A stretch of DNA of 64,000 bases, taken from NCBI RefSeq assembly GCF_000251105.1, contig NC_017034.1:1364001-1428000 (forward strand), given 5' to 3'. The DNA is from Methanocella conradii HZ254 (lineage in GTDB: Archaea > Halobacteriota > Methanocellia > Methanocellales > Methanocellaceae). Shown here in pieces: positions 1-8,056 of this stretch. Every line of letters begins with the position of its first letter. The stretch's first letter is position 1. Both the position numbers and the translations under genes were made by a program. The notes beneath the pieces are model-generated. The model saw nothing but the letters and a program-made list of their open reading frames with translations. It had not been told where the DNA came from and ran no database searches.

Positions 1-595
1 TTATTATCAGGTCAGAAGATCATTTAATAAAGAAGGTAAAGAGTTCGATTTTAAGCGCTATAACGCTAAATGGCCAGATAGAGCAGCTAAACTAATTTTT
101 TTGAATAAAACTTGCTACAACGGACTTTTTAGGCAAAATAGCAAAGGCGAATTTAATGTTCCATTTGGTAGATATAATAATCCGACAATATGCGATGAAA
201 ATAATATAATTGAGGTTAGTAAAGCGCTTGAAGATACATCAATTATGTGTGCAGACTTTGAAGAATCTTCTAAATATATTAAGAAAGGGACTTTAGTATA
301 TCTTGATCCACCTTATCGCCCATTAACTGCTACATCTAGTTTCACAAATTATGCAAAAGATGGATTTACTGATGACGAACAGATACGGCTAGCCAAATTC
401 TTTAGAAGAATGGACGAAAAAGGTGCTTATCTAATTCTTAGTAACTCGGATCCTAAAAACGAAAATCCGGAAGATCAATTTTTTGATGAGCTATATAAAG
501 AATATCATATTGACAGGGTAATGGCTAATAGAATGATAAATTGCCAGGCTGATAAAAGAGGTTATATACAAGAATTAATAATAACTAATTACTAA
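1..595 (+). CDS. D12-class adenine-N6 DNA methyltransferase, copy A (5' truncated by window)
   Basis: This is the C-terminal two-thirds (residues about 118-314) of the Dam/DpnM-like methyltransferase that is complete at 5387-6331, and it is identical to it. It includes the catalytic DPPY motif and the downstream helical region of the D12 family. The reading frame enters at base 1 as the last base of a codon. It is followed 3 bp later by the second methyltransferase, so the two are probably co-transcribed. Whether this copy has an intact start cannot be seen. Confidence 0.9.
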   Translation, partial: YYQVRRSFNKEGKEFDFKRYNAKWPDRAAKLIFLNKTCYNGLFRQNSKGEFNVPFGRYNNPTICDENNIIEVSKALEDTSIMCADFEESSKYIKKGTLVYLDPPYRPLTATSSFTNYAKDGFTDDEQIRLAKFFRRMDEKGAYLILSNSDPKNENPEDQFFDELYKEYHIDRVMANRMINCQADKRGYIQELIITNY

Positions 596-598
596 TGG

Positions 599-1390
599 GT
601 GATTGTTATTATAAATAGAATGAAAAATAATAGTAATATTTCATTGGCTCCAACCAACTTTGAACCCGAGTTCACTACACTGTGGTCTTTTCCAGTACGG
701 GGCAATTGGGCAACGCATTCGCCTGATTATAGAGGTAACTTTGCACCGCAGATAGCTAGAAATCTAATTTTAAAATATTCCAAGGAAGGCGATACCGTTT
801 TAGATCCAATGGCCGGCGGTGGTACAACACTAATTGAAGCAAAACTACTAAATAGAAAAGGCATTGGCTTTGATATTAACCCTAAAGCAGTTGATATAAC
901 AATAAAGAACCTTAGATTCGAGTGTAATTCAAATTACGAGCCGAAAGTAAAAGTAGGCGATGTTAGAAATTTAAAGGAAATCCCTGATAGTAGTATAGAC
1001 TTAATTATAACTCATCCACCATATTTAAATATAATAAAATATTCGGATGGGAAGATAGAAGGCGACCTCTCTAATATATCCAGCTTAAAAAAATTTTGTG
1101 ATGAATTAGAGTTAGGAATTAAAGAATTTTATAGAGTCCTTAAAGAAGACTCATATTGTGCAATTTTAATTGGAGATACCAGGAGAGCAAAACATTATGT
1201 GCCCTTATCCTATTATGTTATGGAAAGATTTCTAGATAATGGATTTGTCCTTAAAGAAGACATAATTAAAGCTCAGCATAACTGTGAGTCAACACCTTAC
1301 TGGAAATCAAAGGCTGAAAAGCTAAATATTTATTTAATCATGCATGAGCACCATTTGTTTTTAGGAAGCCGAGTGAACATGAAAATTTAA
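599..1390 (+). CDS. DNA methyltransferase (HPPY type), copy A with frameshifted C-terminus
   Basis: This is the same gene as at 6335-7159, but one base is missing near 1352. After the residues MHEH the frame changes, so the protein ends at 263 aa with an altered tail instead of 274 aa. Motif I (VLDPMAGGGTT, about residue 67) and the catalytic THPPY (about residue 138) are unaffected, so the core may still fold; the lost part is about the last 24 residues. The start is GTG at 599 or ATG at 620, and the GGTGAT at 598-603 does not settle which. Confidence 0.85.
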   Translation: MIVIINRMKNNSNISLAPTNFEPEFTTLWSFPVRGNWATHSPDYRGNFAPQIARNLILKYSKEGDTVLDPMAGGGTTLIEAKLLNRKGIGFDINPKAVDITIKNLRFECNSNYEPKVKVGDVRNLKEIPDSSIDLIITHPPYLNIIKYSDGKIEGDLSNISSLKKFCDELELGIKEFYRVLKEDSYCAILIGDTRRAKHYVPLSYYVMERFLDNGFVLKEDIIKAQHNCESTPYWKSKAEKLNIYLIMHEHHLFLGSRVNMKI

Positions 1391-1440
1391 GTAGACTAAG
1401 ATATAGCAGAAAAATAAATTAATATTTTATTTATAAAATT

Positions 1441-1947
1441 TTAACTTTCTATATACCATAGTGATTTAAGGTTTACTTGGTATTTTCTACTTTTCTTATT
1501 TTCTTTATCCGTATATTGAGACCTTGGAGGTTGATACCTAGCCACGCTCATACACATATTGTCTATTTCCTTTGGATTGTCGATAAATTGTCGAACCCAT
1601 CCTTGATAAAATAGGCTTTTGGGATCATAATTGCTATTCTGTGTATAATTTAATTCTTGCTCAATTAAAAATAATTGAGATAAGGAAGCTATTATCTTAA
1701 TAGAATTAAGATAATACGGGAAATGCTCACTTTCTAGAGCTTTTATCTCTTCTATCGGATCATTGCCATAAAAAATATTATCAAAGGCTAATAATAACTT
1801 ATTCTTTAAATCTGGCCTAGCTCTTACCCTTAAATTTAAGTCTATTAATACTCTAAGGTGGTTTGGCTTAAAATTTCGATAGTTATGGCTTAGCCAGATT
1901 TGAAAGTTTCTAGCTAAATCATAATCATTTTTCAAGGATTTTGGCAT
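1441..1947 (-). CDS. Uncharacterised protein convergent to the methyltransferases, copy A
   Basis: A 168-aa protein of unrecognised family, mostly helical and rich in Asn, Lys, Leu and Tyr, identical to 7178-7684. It lies tail-to-tail with the methyltransferase pair, where a restriction endonuclease could be expected, but I see no nuclease motif. The annotated ATG is the first start codon in frame, yet the frame stays open upstream to a stop at 2089-2091. That extra stretch reads like protein (it contains YFFWCYNTRKDEVIKLI) but has no ATG, GTG or TTG. The 5' end is therefore probably damaged, or an unusual start or a frameshift at the seven-T run (2070-2076) is involved. The rest of 1948-2319 is AT-rich and holds promoter-like TATATAAA at 2206-2213. 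Confidence 0.6.
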   Translation of the reverse strand: MPKSLKNDYDLARNFQIWLSHNYRNFKPNHLRVLIDLNLRVRARPDLKNKLLLAFDNIFYGNDPIEEIKALESEHFPYYLNSIKIIASLSQLFLIEQELNYTQNSNYDPKSLFYQGWVRQFIDNPKEIDNMCMSVARYQPPRSQYTDKENKKSRKYQVNLKSLWYIES

Positions 1948-2319
1948 CTTAGAAGGACGTATTAAATATAATTCTGCGCCGTCATCGTCTTCACAAATAA
2001 TAGTTTTATCGTCAAATTTAAGATTTTCAATTAATTTTATAACTTCATCTTTCCTCGTATTATAACACCAAAAAAAGTAAGTAGTTTTTTAATAATATAG
2101 CTATTGGTTATACTTCAATTTGATACTCTACTATTTTGATTACTTCACTTTCAATTTAAAGATAAGATAAAAATTCAAGAATTCTCTTTATACTAAAATG
2201 ATACCTATATAAATGGTCTTGATTTATTTTCAGTCAGCTATTAGTTAACTATATTTACTATTAATAAGTATTAAAGTATTGTAGCATAAGAAATATCTAA
2301 ATAAATAGTGAGGTATAAA

Positions 2320-2643
2320 ATGGCGTTTATAAAAGTGATGAAAAATAGTAAAGGAAAGGAGTACTTCTTATGCACACTTAGCGTCAATAAGTGTGTGCTT
2401 AGCGAAAAAAATTGGAAGCGCGGCGATGAAGTTGACTTAATAACAAGTTATAGGTGGGCTGAAGGCATATATGGCCGAATTAGTGTAAGGCAATCAAGGA
2501 CAAAGAAAGGAGAGTTTGAAGCTTATTTCCGCGAGGCAGGACCAGGAAAAATGCCAATAACTATAATAGCAAGCGGGAGCCTTAAAGAGGTTATACGAAT
2601 AACAAATGAGAGATTTGGCCTTGAAAATTCTGTAGAATCATAA
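2320..2643 (+). CDS. Conserved-looking small protein of the modification island, copy A
   Basis: A 107-aa basic protein of unknown family, identical to 8057-8380. The frame is open from a GTG at 2308, but GTGAGGT at 2308-2314 is a good ribosome-binding site five bases before the ATG at 2320, so I start it there (MAFIKVMKNS). It is diverse in composition and has no transmembrane segment or recognised motif. It lies between the unknown reverse-strand gene and the macro-domain gene and is transcribed alone. About 290 bp of AT-rich noncoding DNA follow, in which I see nothing clear. Confidence 0.6.
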   Translation: MAFIKVMKNSKGKEYFLCTLSVNKCVLSEKNWKRGDEVDLITSYRWAEGIYGRISVRQSRTKKGEFEAYFREAGPGKMPITIIASGSLKEVIRITNERFGLENSVES

Positions 2644-2936
2644 TATGAATTAATTAAATAAAATTAAAAGATATTATAAATATTATAGTTTACTTTTAGT
2701 TAATCATTATGATCTCCTGAATTATAAGAAAAATAATATAAACCATGTATGAGCTTGAAATAAAAATAGTAAATCTGGTAATGTCGTCTAAAATGAAAAA
2801 GCAATTTTGACTTTATGCCATTTGAAAACACTATTCAAAAATAGGTTCTAATCTGTGCTAGCGTCTAGAGACTAAATGATGCTAAGAATTTTATCGAAGA
2901 AAAATTTTAATTAAAATTCCCACTTTATATTGTTTT

Positions 2937-3104
2937 ATGATCTTTGAAGATAAATCCTTCTCCATCATCCTTGGCGACATCACCAAACAACGCGTTGACG
3001 CCATTGTGAATGCGGCCAATCCCACTTTGTTAGGTGGCGGCGAGCAATCGGTCCAGGCCTACTCGAAAGCATATACGAGACATGCCTGGCCTACGAATTA
3101 AGGA
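2937..3104 (+). pseudogene. Macro-domain gene fragment, cut at the duplication joint
   Basis: The first 35 codons match the intact macro-domain gene at 8674 (MIFEDKSFSII to TLLGGG), including the VNAAN ADP-ribose-binding motif. After base 3042 the sequence becomes a different gene; in the macro frame about 20 unrelated codons follow before TAA near 3104. The catalytic core is missing, so this is a remnant made by the rearrangement. Confidence 0.9.
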
Positions 3105-3358
3105 ACAGGGGCCACCTGGTAGAAAAACAGGTCAAACTACCCGTAATTTACAAAGGCATACAAATGGACGCAGGACTAAGAATGGATCTAATAGTAGACA
3201 ACTGCATAATCATCGAGATAAAAGCGGTAGATGAACTATTACCACTACACGAAGCCCAAGTATTAACGTACCTAAAACTGACAGGTTACAGAATAGGATT
3301 ATTGATAAACTTTAACTCATGTCATTTAAAAGATGGAATAAAAAGGATCGCTCACTAA
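3045..3358 (+). pseudogene. GxxExxY protein, 5'-truncated at the duplication joint
   Basis: From 3045 the frame reads AIGPGLLESIYETCLAYEL and continues through MDLIVDNCIIIEIKAV to a stop at 3358. This is the GxxExxY family (PD-(D/E)xK-like fold): the name-giving GLLESIYE motif, then D-x-I-V and E-I-K, which look like the nuclease-fold core. The first roughly 20 residues and the start codon are gone because the sequence joins the macro fragment at 3042/3043. It cannot be expressed as a normal protein from here. An intact version may lie upstream of the window, as a tandem duplication predicts. Confidence 0.85.
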
Positions 3359-3377
3359 AATAACTAAAAAGAATCCT

Positions 3378-3470
3378 CTGTGGCCTCTGTGAACCTCTGT
3401 GGTAAAAAACATGATACCTTTGTGGCCTCTGTGGTAAAACAAACATCACCATGCGTACTTTGTGGTGAAA
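3378..3470. repeat. CCTCTGTGG-word repeat
   Basis: This noncoding stretch is built from imperfect repeats of CCTCTGTGG and related words (CTCTGTGGCCTCTGTG, CTTTGTGGCCTCTGTGG). The same vocabulary, on the opposite strand, makes the array at 57001-57235 and the copy at 58939-59010. It is a dispersed intergenic repeat family, not a gene. Confidence 0.7.
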
Positions 3471-3516
3471 CCTTCGCCAAATCGTTTCGGCAAAATTAAC
3501 ACACCATATTCAGGCT

Positions 3517-3942
3517 TTATGAACCACTGGATAGAATGGCCTTTGCCCGCATATAGCGCTTAAGCCGATCCATGTTAACCATGGACGGGTCCTTGTAGCG
3601 CTTCAAGTCCAGGTTGTCGTTAAGGTCTGCCAGCTTGACCTTGACAGCGATGGGATTCTCTTTAACGCGTAAGATGAAGTCTTCGTAAGGCTCGCAGGTC
3701 TTGCGTGTCAGGCAGCCGAGGGCGTCCAGGACCTCTTTCGAGAACCCTAGCTTTTCGAGCATCGGGAGGTCTACGGGCGTGTCTTCTACGACGTCGTGGA
3801 GTATGGCCACGATTTTCTCGGTTTCTGTTTCTACGGATGACATTACCCTTATTGGGTGGAGTATATAGGGTGCTCCCGCCTTGTCTTTTTGCCCTGCGTG
3901 TGCGCAGGCGGCCAATGCTATTGCCTTTTCTAATGTTGACAT
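3517..3942 (-). CDS. HD-domain small alarmone hydrolase-like protein
   Basis: A 141-aa metal-dependent phosphohydrolase of the RelA/SpoT HD type. It shows the ordered motif set HAGQKDKAG-PYILHP (about residues 15-30), the central HDVVEDT (about 49-55) and KLADLNDN (about 103-110), as in stand-alone (p)ppGpp hydrolases (MESH1/SAH-like). A role in hydrolysing a ppGpp-like or other 3'-phosphorylated nucleotide is inferred. Length and composition are normal. Its start overlaps the end of a 48-aa upstream ORF by 13 bp, which suggests translational coupling. It lies within the duplicated unit. Confidence 0.85.
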   Translation of the reverse strand: MSTLEKAIALAACAHAGQKDKAGAPYILHPIRVMSSVETETEKIVAILHDVVEDTPVDLPMLEKLGFSKEVLDALGCLTRKTCEPYEDFILRVKENPIAVKVKLADLNDNLDLKRYKDPSMVNMDRLKRYMRAKAILSSGS

Positions 3943-4076
3943 GTCAGGGCCTCACCTACTGTATAGCTTATCGGAGGGGTGTAAGCACTAATCTTGCATA
4001 CTTCTCCGGGGTTTGGCGCGTTTTCGAGGTTGTCGAGGTCTGTAGTTTCTATATCGATCGTACATGGTCTAGCCAT
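3930..4076 (-). CDS. Small acidic ORF upstream of the HD gene
   Basis: This 48-codon frame starts MARPCTIDIETTDLDNL and ends 13 bp inside the HD-domain gene. The ATG at 4076-4074 is preceded by GGAGAG at proper spacing, and an A/T box (TTTTATAAAC on this strand, near 4121-4130) sits upstream, so it has the signals of a translated gene. I recognise no family. It could be a small partner or a coupling leader for the HD protein. Confidence 0.5.
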   Translation of the reverse strand: MARPCTIDIETTDLDNLENAPNPGEVCKISAYTPPISYTVGEALTCQH

Positions 4077-4192
4077 ATTATATCTCTCCTGGCGGTTGAT
4101 GTACAATAATAGAAAGTTCGTGTTTATAAAATTTGTTGTGTGGTATATTTTTATCTTGTATTTTATCCTTTTATTTGTAATCGTTAAGCCTG

Positions 4193-4260
4193 CCATCCCT
4201 GCCCGGGCACCGATATTTATGGCAAAAACTGGGAGCGATGGGTGCCCTGGGCAGGGATGG
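4193..4260. repeat. Long inverted repeat (19/20-bp arms)
   Basis: The left arm 4193-4211 (CCATCCCTGCCCGGGCACC) and right arm 4241-4260 are reverse complements with a single bulged base; the loop is 29 nt. It is GC-rich inside an AT-rich intergenic region and could form a very stable hairpin. It lies 117 bp upstream of the small ORF at 4076 and about 200 bp downstream of the end of the gene at 4460, so it may be a terminator, a RNA-stability element or the core of a small mobile repeat. About 200 bp on its right (4261-4459) hold nothing else I can name. Confidence 0.8.
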
Positions 4261-4459
4261 GTTATAGCCCCCAATTGTACAGGCGCATTATTGAGGATAT
4301 GCTGGTATGCGCATGCACAATAAATAAAGGTAGCTTATAGTATATAAAATTAACTCATGACATAATTTATTGTTATATTATACGGCTATATACTGTATCT
4401 ACGGAGAGACGCTGCTAAAAAGATAAAAATTAAAATAATGTATCTAGTCCGCATATTTT

Positions 4460-5110
4460 CTACTTCGTATAATATACGACGTATACGCCTTTAATTATTG
4501 GATATTGTGTGAGAAAGTCCGTCTCCCCTTCGTAAACTCCATACAGGTCAATAATGTCTCCCTCGATAAGTTTAGCCCCATAGTCAAATGAGATAAATTG
4601 CGGGTTATAATTATTAGTATGGGCGCTTAGCGGAGTATCGCTCATCAGGTTCGGATTAATATTTACATCATACGAGTAATGATTGCCAACTTTAACGGCA
4701 CTCACCACATTTCCATGTATCATTATTAACTTGCCCTTATAGTCATCAGTATTTCTCATGAAATCTTCCCAATCGACTTTTTGTGCATTTGCTTTGATCT
4801 GTTCCACATCCCACGTGCTATACAGGTCGTAGCCGCTTAATGGCTTTGGCGTGGCCGTAGGTTTAAGCGTCTCGGTTGGTTTAATTGTGGGTGCGCTTGT
4901 GGGATAGCTCACGACAGGAACGCTATTATCATTACTACTATTATCGGATGAGCCTATTATCCCAAACGTGAAGATTGCACAGCAACTTCCTCCAATCACG
5001 ATTACTAGCAGGATTATGAAGACGCCTGCTATTCCGAGGATCGCGGTTTTAAGGAATTTTCCCTTCTTTTTTTCCGGCGTGGATGCCGGCATATCGCTAC
5101 TTGCTTCCAT
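4460..5110 (-). CDS. Membrane-anchored protein with Thr/Pro linker and exported domain
   Basis: 216 aa. A charged N-terminus (EKKKGKFLK) is followed by one transmembrane helix (about residues 23-45). Next come a Ser/Asn stretch and a Thr/Pro-rich linker (TSAPTIKPTETLKPTATPKP, about 70-90), then a folded domain of about 120 residues likely exposed outside the cell. The domain has alternating strands (GKLIMIHGNVVSAV, EGDIIDLYGVY) like OB-fold modules that follow such linkers in methanogen surface proteins; that match is inferred from pattern only. The upstream 5111-5386 region is AT-rich and holds its promoter and that of the divergent methyltransferase. Confidence 0.7.
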   Translation of the reverse strand: MEASSDMPASTPEKKKGKFLKTAILGIAGVFIILLVIVIGGSCCAIFTFGIIGSSDNSSNDNSVPVVSYPTSAPTIKPTETLKPTATPKPLSGYDLYSTWDVEQIKANAQKVDWEDFMRNTDDYKGKLIMIHGNVVSAVKVGNHYSYDVNINPNLMSDTPLSAHTNNYNPQFISFDYGAKLIEGDIIDLYGVYEGETDFLTQYPIIKGVYVVYYTK

Positions 5111-5362
5111 AATGTTCCTCCATCAGTCGGCATATTATGCCTAATTTTCGTGAACTGTCATTTTCATCTCCGGACAGTTCGTACAAATTGTATTAATAGA
5201 TACATGATATATAAAGTTATCTTATAACTTAAAAAATTGTTACATATTTAAAATAAATGGATATTGTCTCAATTTGAAGAAAAGCCATCACATTTTTATC
5301 TCCAGTACCTTATAAGATGTGTTGTATCTGTGGTTACTAGAGGCTTATCCAGAAAAATTAAT

Positions 5363-5381
5363 ATCACATCAATGATGTGAT
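5363..5381. promoter_or_regulatory. 19-bp palindrome before the methyltransferase gene
   Basis: ATCACATCAATGATGTGAT is a perfect 9-1-9 inverted repeat that ends 5 bp before the TTG at 5387 and 11 bp before the ATG at 5393. Its position suggests an operator or a site for autoregulation of the modification genes. No controller gene was recognised nearby. Confidence 0.6.
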
Positions 5382-5386
5382 GGACA

Positions 5387-6331
5387 TTGAATATGCAATT
5401 AACGCTATCAAATAAAAAAATAGTCAATGCAAAGCCTTTTCTGAAATGGGCTGGAGGTAAAACGCAATTACTCGAAGAGCTTGATAAACGGTTGCCTGAA
5501 AAGCTCATTGAAGAGGGCGCTATCGAAAACTATGTTGAGCCTTTCGTCGGTGGTGGCGCCTTGTTCTTCTACCTAAAAAAGAAATATGATGTAAAAAGCG
5601 CTTACTTGTTAGATATAAACCCTGAATTGATTGTTAGCTATATAGCAATAAAAAGAAATAATAAAAAGGTAATACAAATTTTAAAAGATATGGAAAACGA
5701 GTATCTTAGAAAGACAAATGACGAAAGAAGTGAATTTTATTATCAGGTCAGAAGATCATTTAATAAAGAAGGTAAAGAGTTCGATTTTAAGCGCTATAAC
5801 GCTAAATGGCCAGATAGAGCAGCTAAACTAATTTTTTTGAATAAAACTTGCTACAACGGACTTTTTAGGCAAAATAGCAAAGGCGAATTTAATGTTCCAT
5901 TTGGTAGATATAATAATCCGACAATATGCGATGAAAATAATATAATTGAGGTTAGTAAAGCGCTTGAAGATACATCAATTATGTGTGCAGACTTTGAAGA
6001 ATCTTCTAAATATATTAAGAAAGGGACTTTAGTATATCTTGATCCACCTTATCGCCCATTAACTGCTACATCTAGTTTCACAAATTATGCAAAAGATGGA
6101 TTTACTGATGACGAACAGATACGGCTAGCCAAATTCTTTAGAAGAATGGACGAAAAAGGTGCTTATCTAATTCTTAGTAACTCGGATCCTAAAAACGAAA
6201 ATCCGGAAGATCAATTTTTTGATGAGCTATATAAAGAATATCATATTGACAGGGTAATGGCTAATAGAATGATAAATTGCCAGGCTGATAAAAGAGGTTA
6301 TATACAAGAATTAATAATAACTAATTACTAA
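5387..6331 (+). CDS. D12-class (Dam/DpnM-like) adenine-N6 DNA methyltransferase
   Basis: A complete 314-aa alpha-class methyltransferase that would transfer methyl from S-adenosylmethionine to adenine N6. The N-terminal KWAGGK (residues 20-25) and PFVGGGALFF (about 51-60) form the cofactor site, and DPPY (about 219) is catalytic. These are the hallmarks of the D12 family that includes Dam and DpnM, so GATC is the likely but unproven target. It starts at TTG 5387 or, equally possible, ATG 5393. The next methyltransferase starts 3 bp after its stop. The body is AT-rich, unlike core genes in the window, which suggests transfer. Residues from about 118 on are duplicated at 1-595. Confidence 0.93.
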   Translation: MNMQLTLSNKKIVNAKPFLKWAGGKTQLLEELDKRLPEKLIEEGAIENYVEPFVGGGALFFYLKKKYDVKSAYLLDINPELIVSYIAIKRNNKKVIQILKDMENEYLRKTNDERSEFYYQVRRSFNKEGKEFDFKRYNAKWPDRAAKLIFLNKTCYNGLFRQNSKGEFNVPFGRYNNPTICDENNIIEVSKALEDTSIMCADFEESSKYIKKGTLVYLDPPYRPLTATSSFTNYAKDGFTDDEQIRLAKFFRRMDEKGAYLILSNSDPKNENPEDQFFDELYKEYHIDRVMANRMINCQADKRGYIQELIITNY

Positions 6332-6334
6332 TGG

Positions 6335-7159
6335 GTGATTGTTATTATAAATAGAATGAAAAATAATAGTAATATTTCATTGGCTCCAACCAACTTTGAA
6401 CCCGAGTTCACTACACTGTGGTCTTTTCCAGTACGGGGCAATTGGGCAACGCATTCGCCTGATTATAGAGGTAACTTTGCACCGCAGATAGCTAGAAATC
6501 TAATTTTAAAATATTCCAAGGAAGGCGATACCGTTTTAGATCCAATGGCCGGCGGTGGTACAACACTAATTGAAGCAAAACTACTAAATAGAAAAGGCAT
6601 TGGCTTTGATATTAACCCTAAAGCAGTTGATATAACAATAAAGAACCTTAGATTCGAGTGTAATTCAAATTACGAGCCGAAAGTAAAAGTAGGCGATGTT
6701 AGAAATTTAAAGGAAATCCCTGATAGTAGTATAGACTTAATTATAACTCATCCACCATATTTAAATATAATAAAATATTCGGATGGGAAGATAGAAGGCG
6801 ACCTCTCTAATATATCCAGCTTAAAAAAATTTTGTGATGAATTAGAGTTAGGAATTAAAGAATTTTATAGAGTCCTTAAAGAAGACTCATATTGTGCAAT
6901 TTTAATTGGAGATACCAGGAGAGCAAAACATTATGTGCCCTTATCCTATTATGTTATGGAAAGATTTCTAGATAATGGATTTGTCCTTAAAGAAGACATA
7001 ATTAAAGCTCAGCATAACTGTGAGTCAACACCTTACTGGAAATCAAAGGCTGAAAAGCTAAATATTTATTTAATCATGCATGAGCACCTATTTGTTTTTA
7101 GGAAGCCGAGTGAACATGAAAATTTAAGTAGACTAAGATATAGCAGAAAAATAAATTAA
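6335..7159 (+). CDS. DNA methyltransferase with HPPY motif (second methyltransferase)
   Basis: A 274-aa S-adenosylmethionine-dependent DNA methyltransferase. Motif X-like FAPQIARNLILKY is followed by motif I VLDPMAGGGTT (about residue 67), an acidic GFDIN that would hold the ribose, and the catalytic THPPY (about 138). DPPY/HPPY enzymes methylate exocyclic amino groups (adenine N6 or cytosine N4). The motif order X-I-IV differs from classical beta-class enzymes (IV-X-I), so it is a permuted relative. It is paired with the D12 enzyme, as in DpnII-type systems with two methyltransferases. Its intact C-terminus contrasts with copy A. AT-rich. Confidence 0.88.
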   Translation: MIVIINRMKNNSNISLAPTNFEPEFTTLWSFPVRGNWATHSPDYRGNFAPQIARNLILKYSKEGDTVLDPMAGGGTTLIEAKLLNRKGIGFDINPKAVDITIKNLRFECNSNYEPKVKVGDVRNLKEIPDSSIDLIITHPPYLNIIKYSDGKIEGDLSNISSLKKFCDELELGIKEFYRVLKEDSYCAILIGDTRRAKHYVPLSYYVMERFLDNGFVLKEDIIKAQHNCESTPYWKSKAEKLNIYLIMHEHLFVFRKPSEHENLSRLRYSRKIN

Positions 7160-7177
7160 TATTTTATTTATAAAATT

Positions 7178-7684
7178 TTAACTTTCTATATACCATAGTG
7201 ATTTAAGGTTTACTTGGTATTTTCTACTTTTCTTATTTTCTTTATCCGTATATTGAGACCTTGGAGGTTGATACCTAGCCACGCTCATACACATATTGTC
7301 TATTTCCTTTGGATTGTCGATAAATTGTCGAACCCATCCTTGATAAAATAGGCTTTTGGGATCATAATTGCTATTCTGTGTATAATTTAATTCTTGCTCA
7401 ATTAAAAATAATTGAGATAAGGAAGCTATTATCTTAATAGAATTAAGATAATACGGGAAATGCTCACTTTCTAGAGCTTTTATCTCTTCTATCGGATCAT
7501 TGCCATAAAAAATATTATCAAAGGCTAATAATAACTTATTCTTTAAATCTGGCCTAGCTCTTACCCTTAAATTTAAGTCTATTAATACTCTAAGGTGGTT
7601 TGGCTTAAAATTTCGATAGTTATGGCTTAGCCAGATTTGAAAGTTTCTAGCTAAATCATAATCATTTTTCAAGGATTTTGGCAT
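7178..7684 (-). CDS. Uncharacterised protein convergent to the methyltransferases, copy B
   Basis: Identical to the 168-aa product at 1441-1947. It ends 18 bp from the end of the second methyltransferase on the other strand. As in copy A, the frame is open upstream to about 7825 without any start codon, so the annotated ATG at 7684 may not be the original start. A restriction endonuclease or other partner of the methyltransferases is a reasonable guess from position only; no catalytic motif is recognised. Confidence 0.6.
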   Translation of the reverse strand: MPKSLKNDYDLARNFQIWLSHNYRNFKPNHLRVLIDLNLRVRARPDLKNKLLLAFDNIFYGNDPIEEIKALESEHFPYYLNSIKIIASLSQLFLIEQELNYTQNSNYDPKSLFYQGWVRQFIDNPKEIDNMCMSVARYQPPRSQYTDKENKKSRKYQVNLKSLWYIES

Positions 7685-8056
7685 CTTAGAAGGACGTATT
7701 AAATATAATTCTGCGCCGTCATCGTCTTCACAAATAATAGTTTTATCGTCAAATTTAAGATTTTCAATTAATTTTATAACTTCATCTTTCCTCGTATTAT
7801 AACACCAAAAAAAGTAAGTAGTTTTTTAATAATATAGCTATTGGTTATACTTCAATTTGATACTCTACTATTTTGATTACTTCACTTTCAATTTAAAGAT
7901 AAGATAAAAATTCAAGAATTCTCTTTATACTAAAATGATACCTATATAAATGGTCTTGATTTATTTTCAGTCAGCTATTAGTTAACTATATTTACTATTA
8001 ATAAGTATTAAAGTATTGTAGCATAAGAAATATCTAAATAAATAGTGAGGTATAAA

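Larger units (their letters stand above)
1..3042. repeat. Direct repeat, copy A of a 3.04-kb duplicated segment
   Basis: Bases 1-3042 recur at 5737-8779. Every gene in the segment translates identically in both copies except for one base missing near 1352 in this copy (GAGCACCATTTG against GAGCACCTATTTG). The repeat begins before the window, so its true left end is not visible. The right end is a sharp junction after 3042: this copy passes from the 5' part of a macro-domain gene into the 3' part of an unrelated GxxExxY gene, while copy B continues through the intact macro gene. The layout fits a tandem duplication of a 5737-bp unit (3043-8779) whose new joint is 3042/3043. Confidence 0.95.

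Noticed and set aside
3705..4109. 134-codon plus-strand ORF over the HD gene
   Set aside because: Arg/Leu/Cys-rich antisense shadow of a clearly conserved HD-domain gene.
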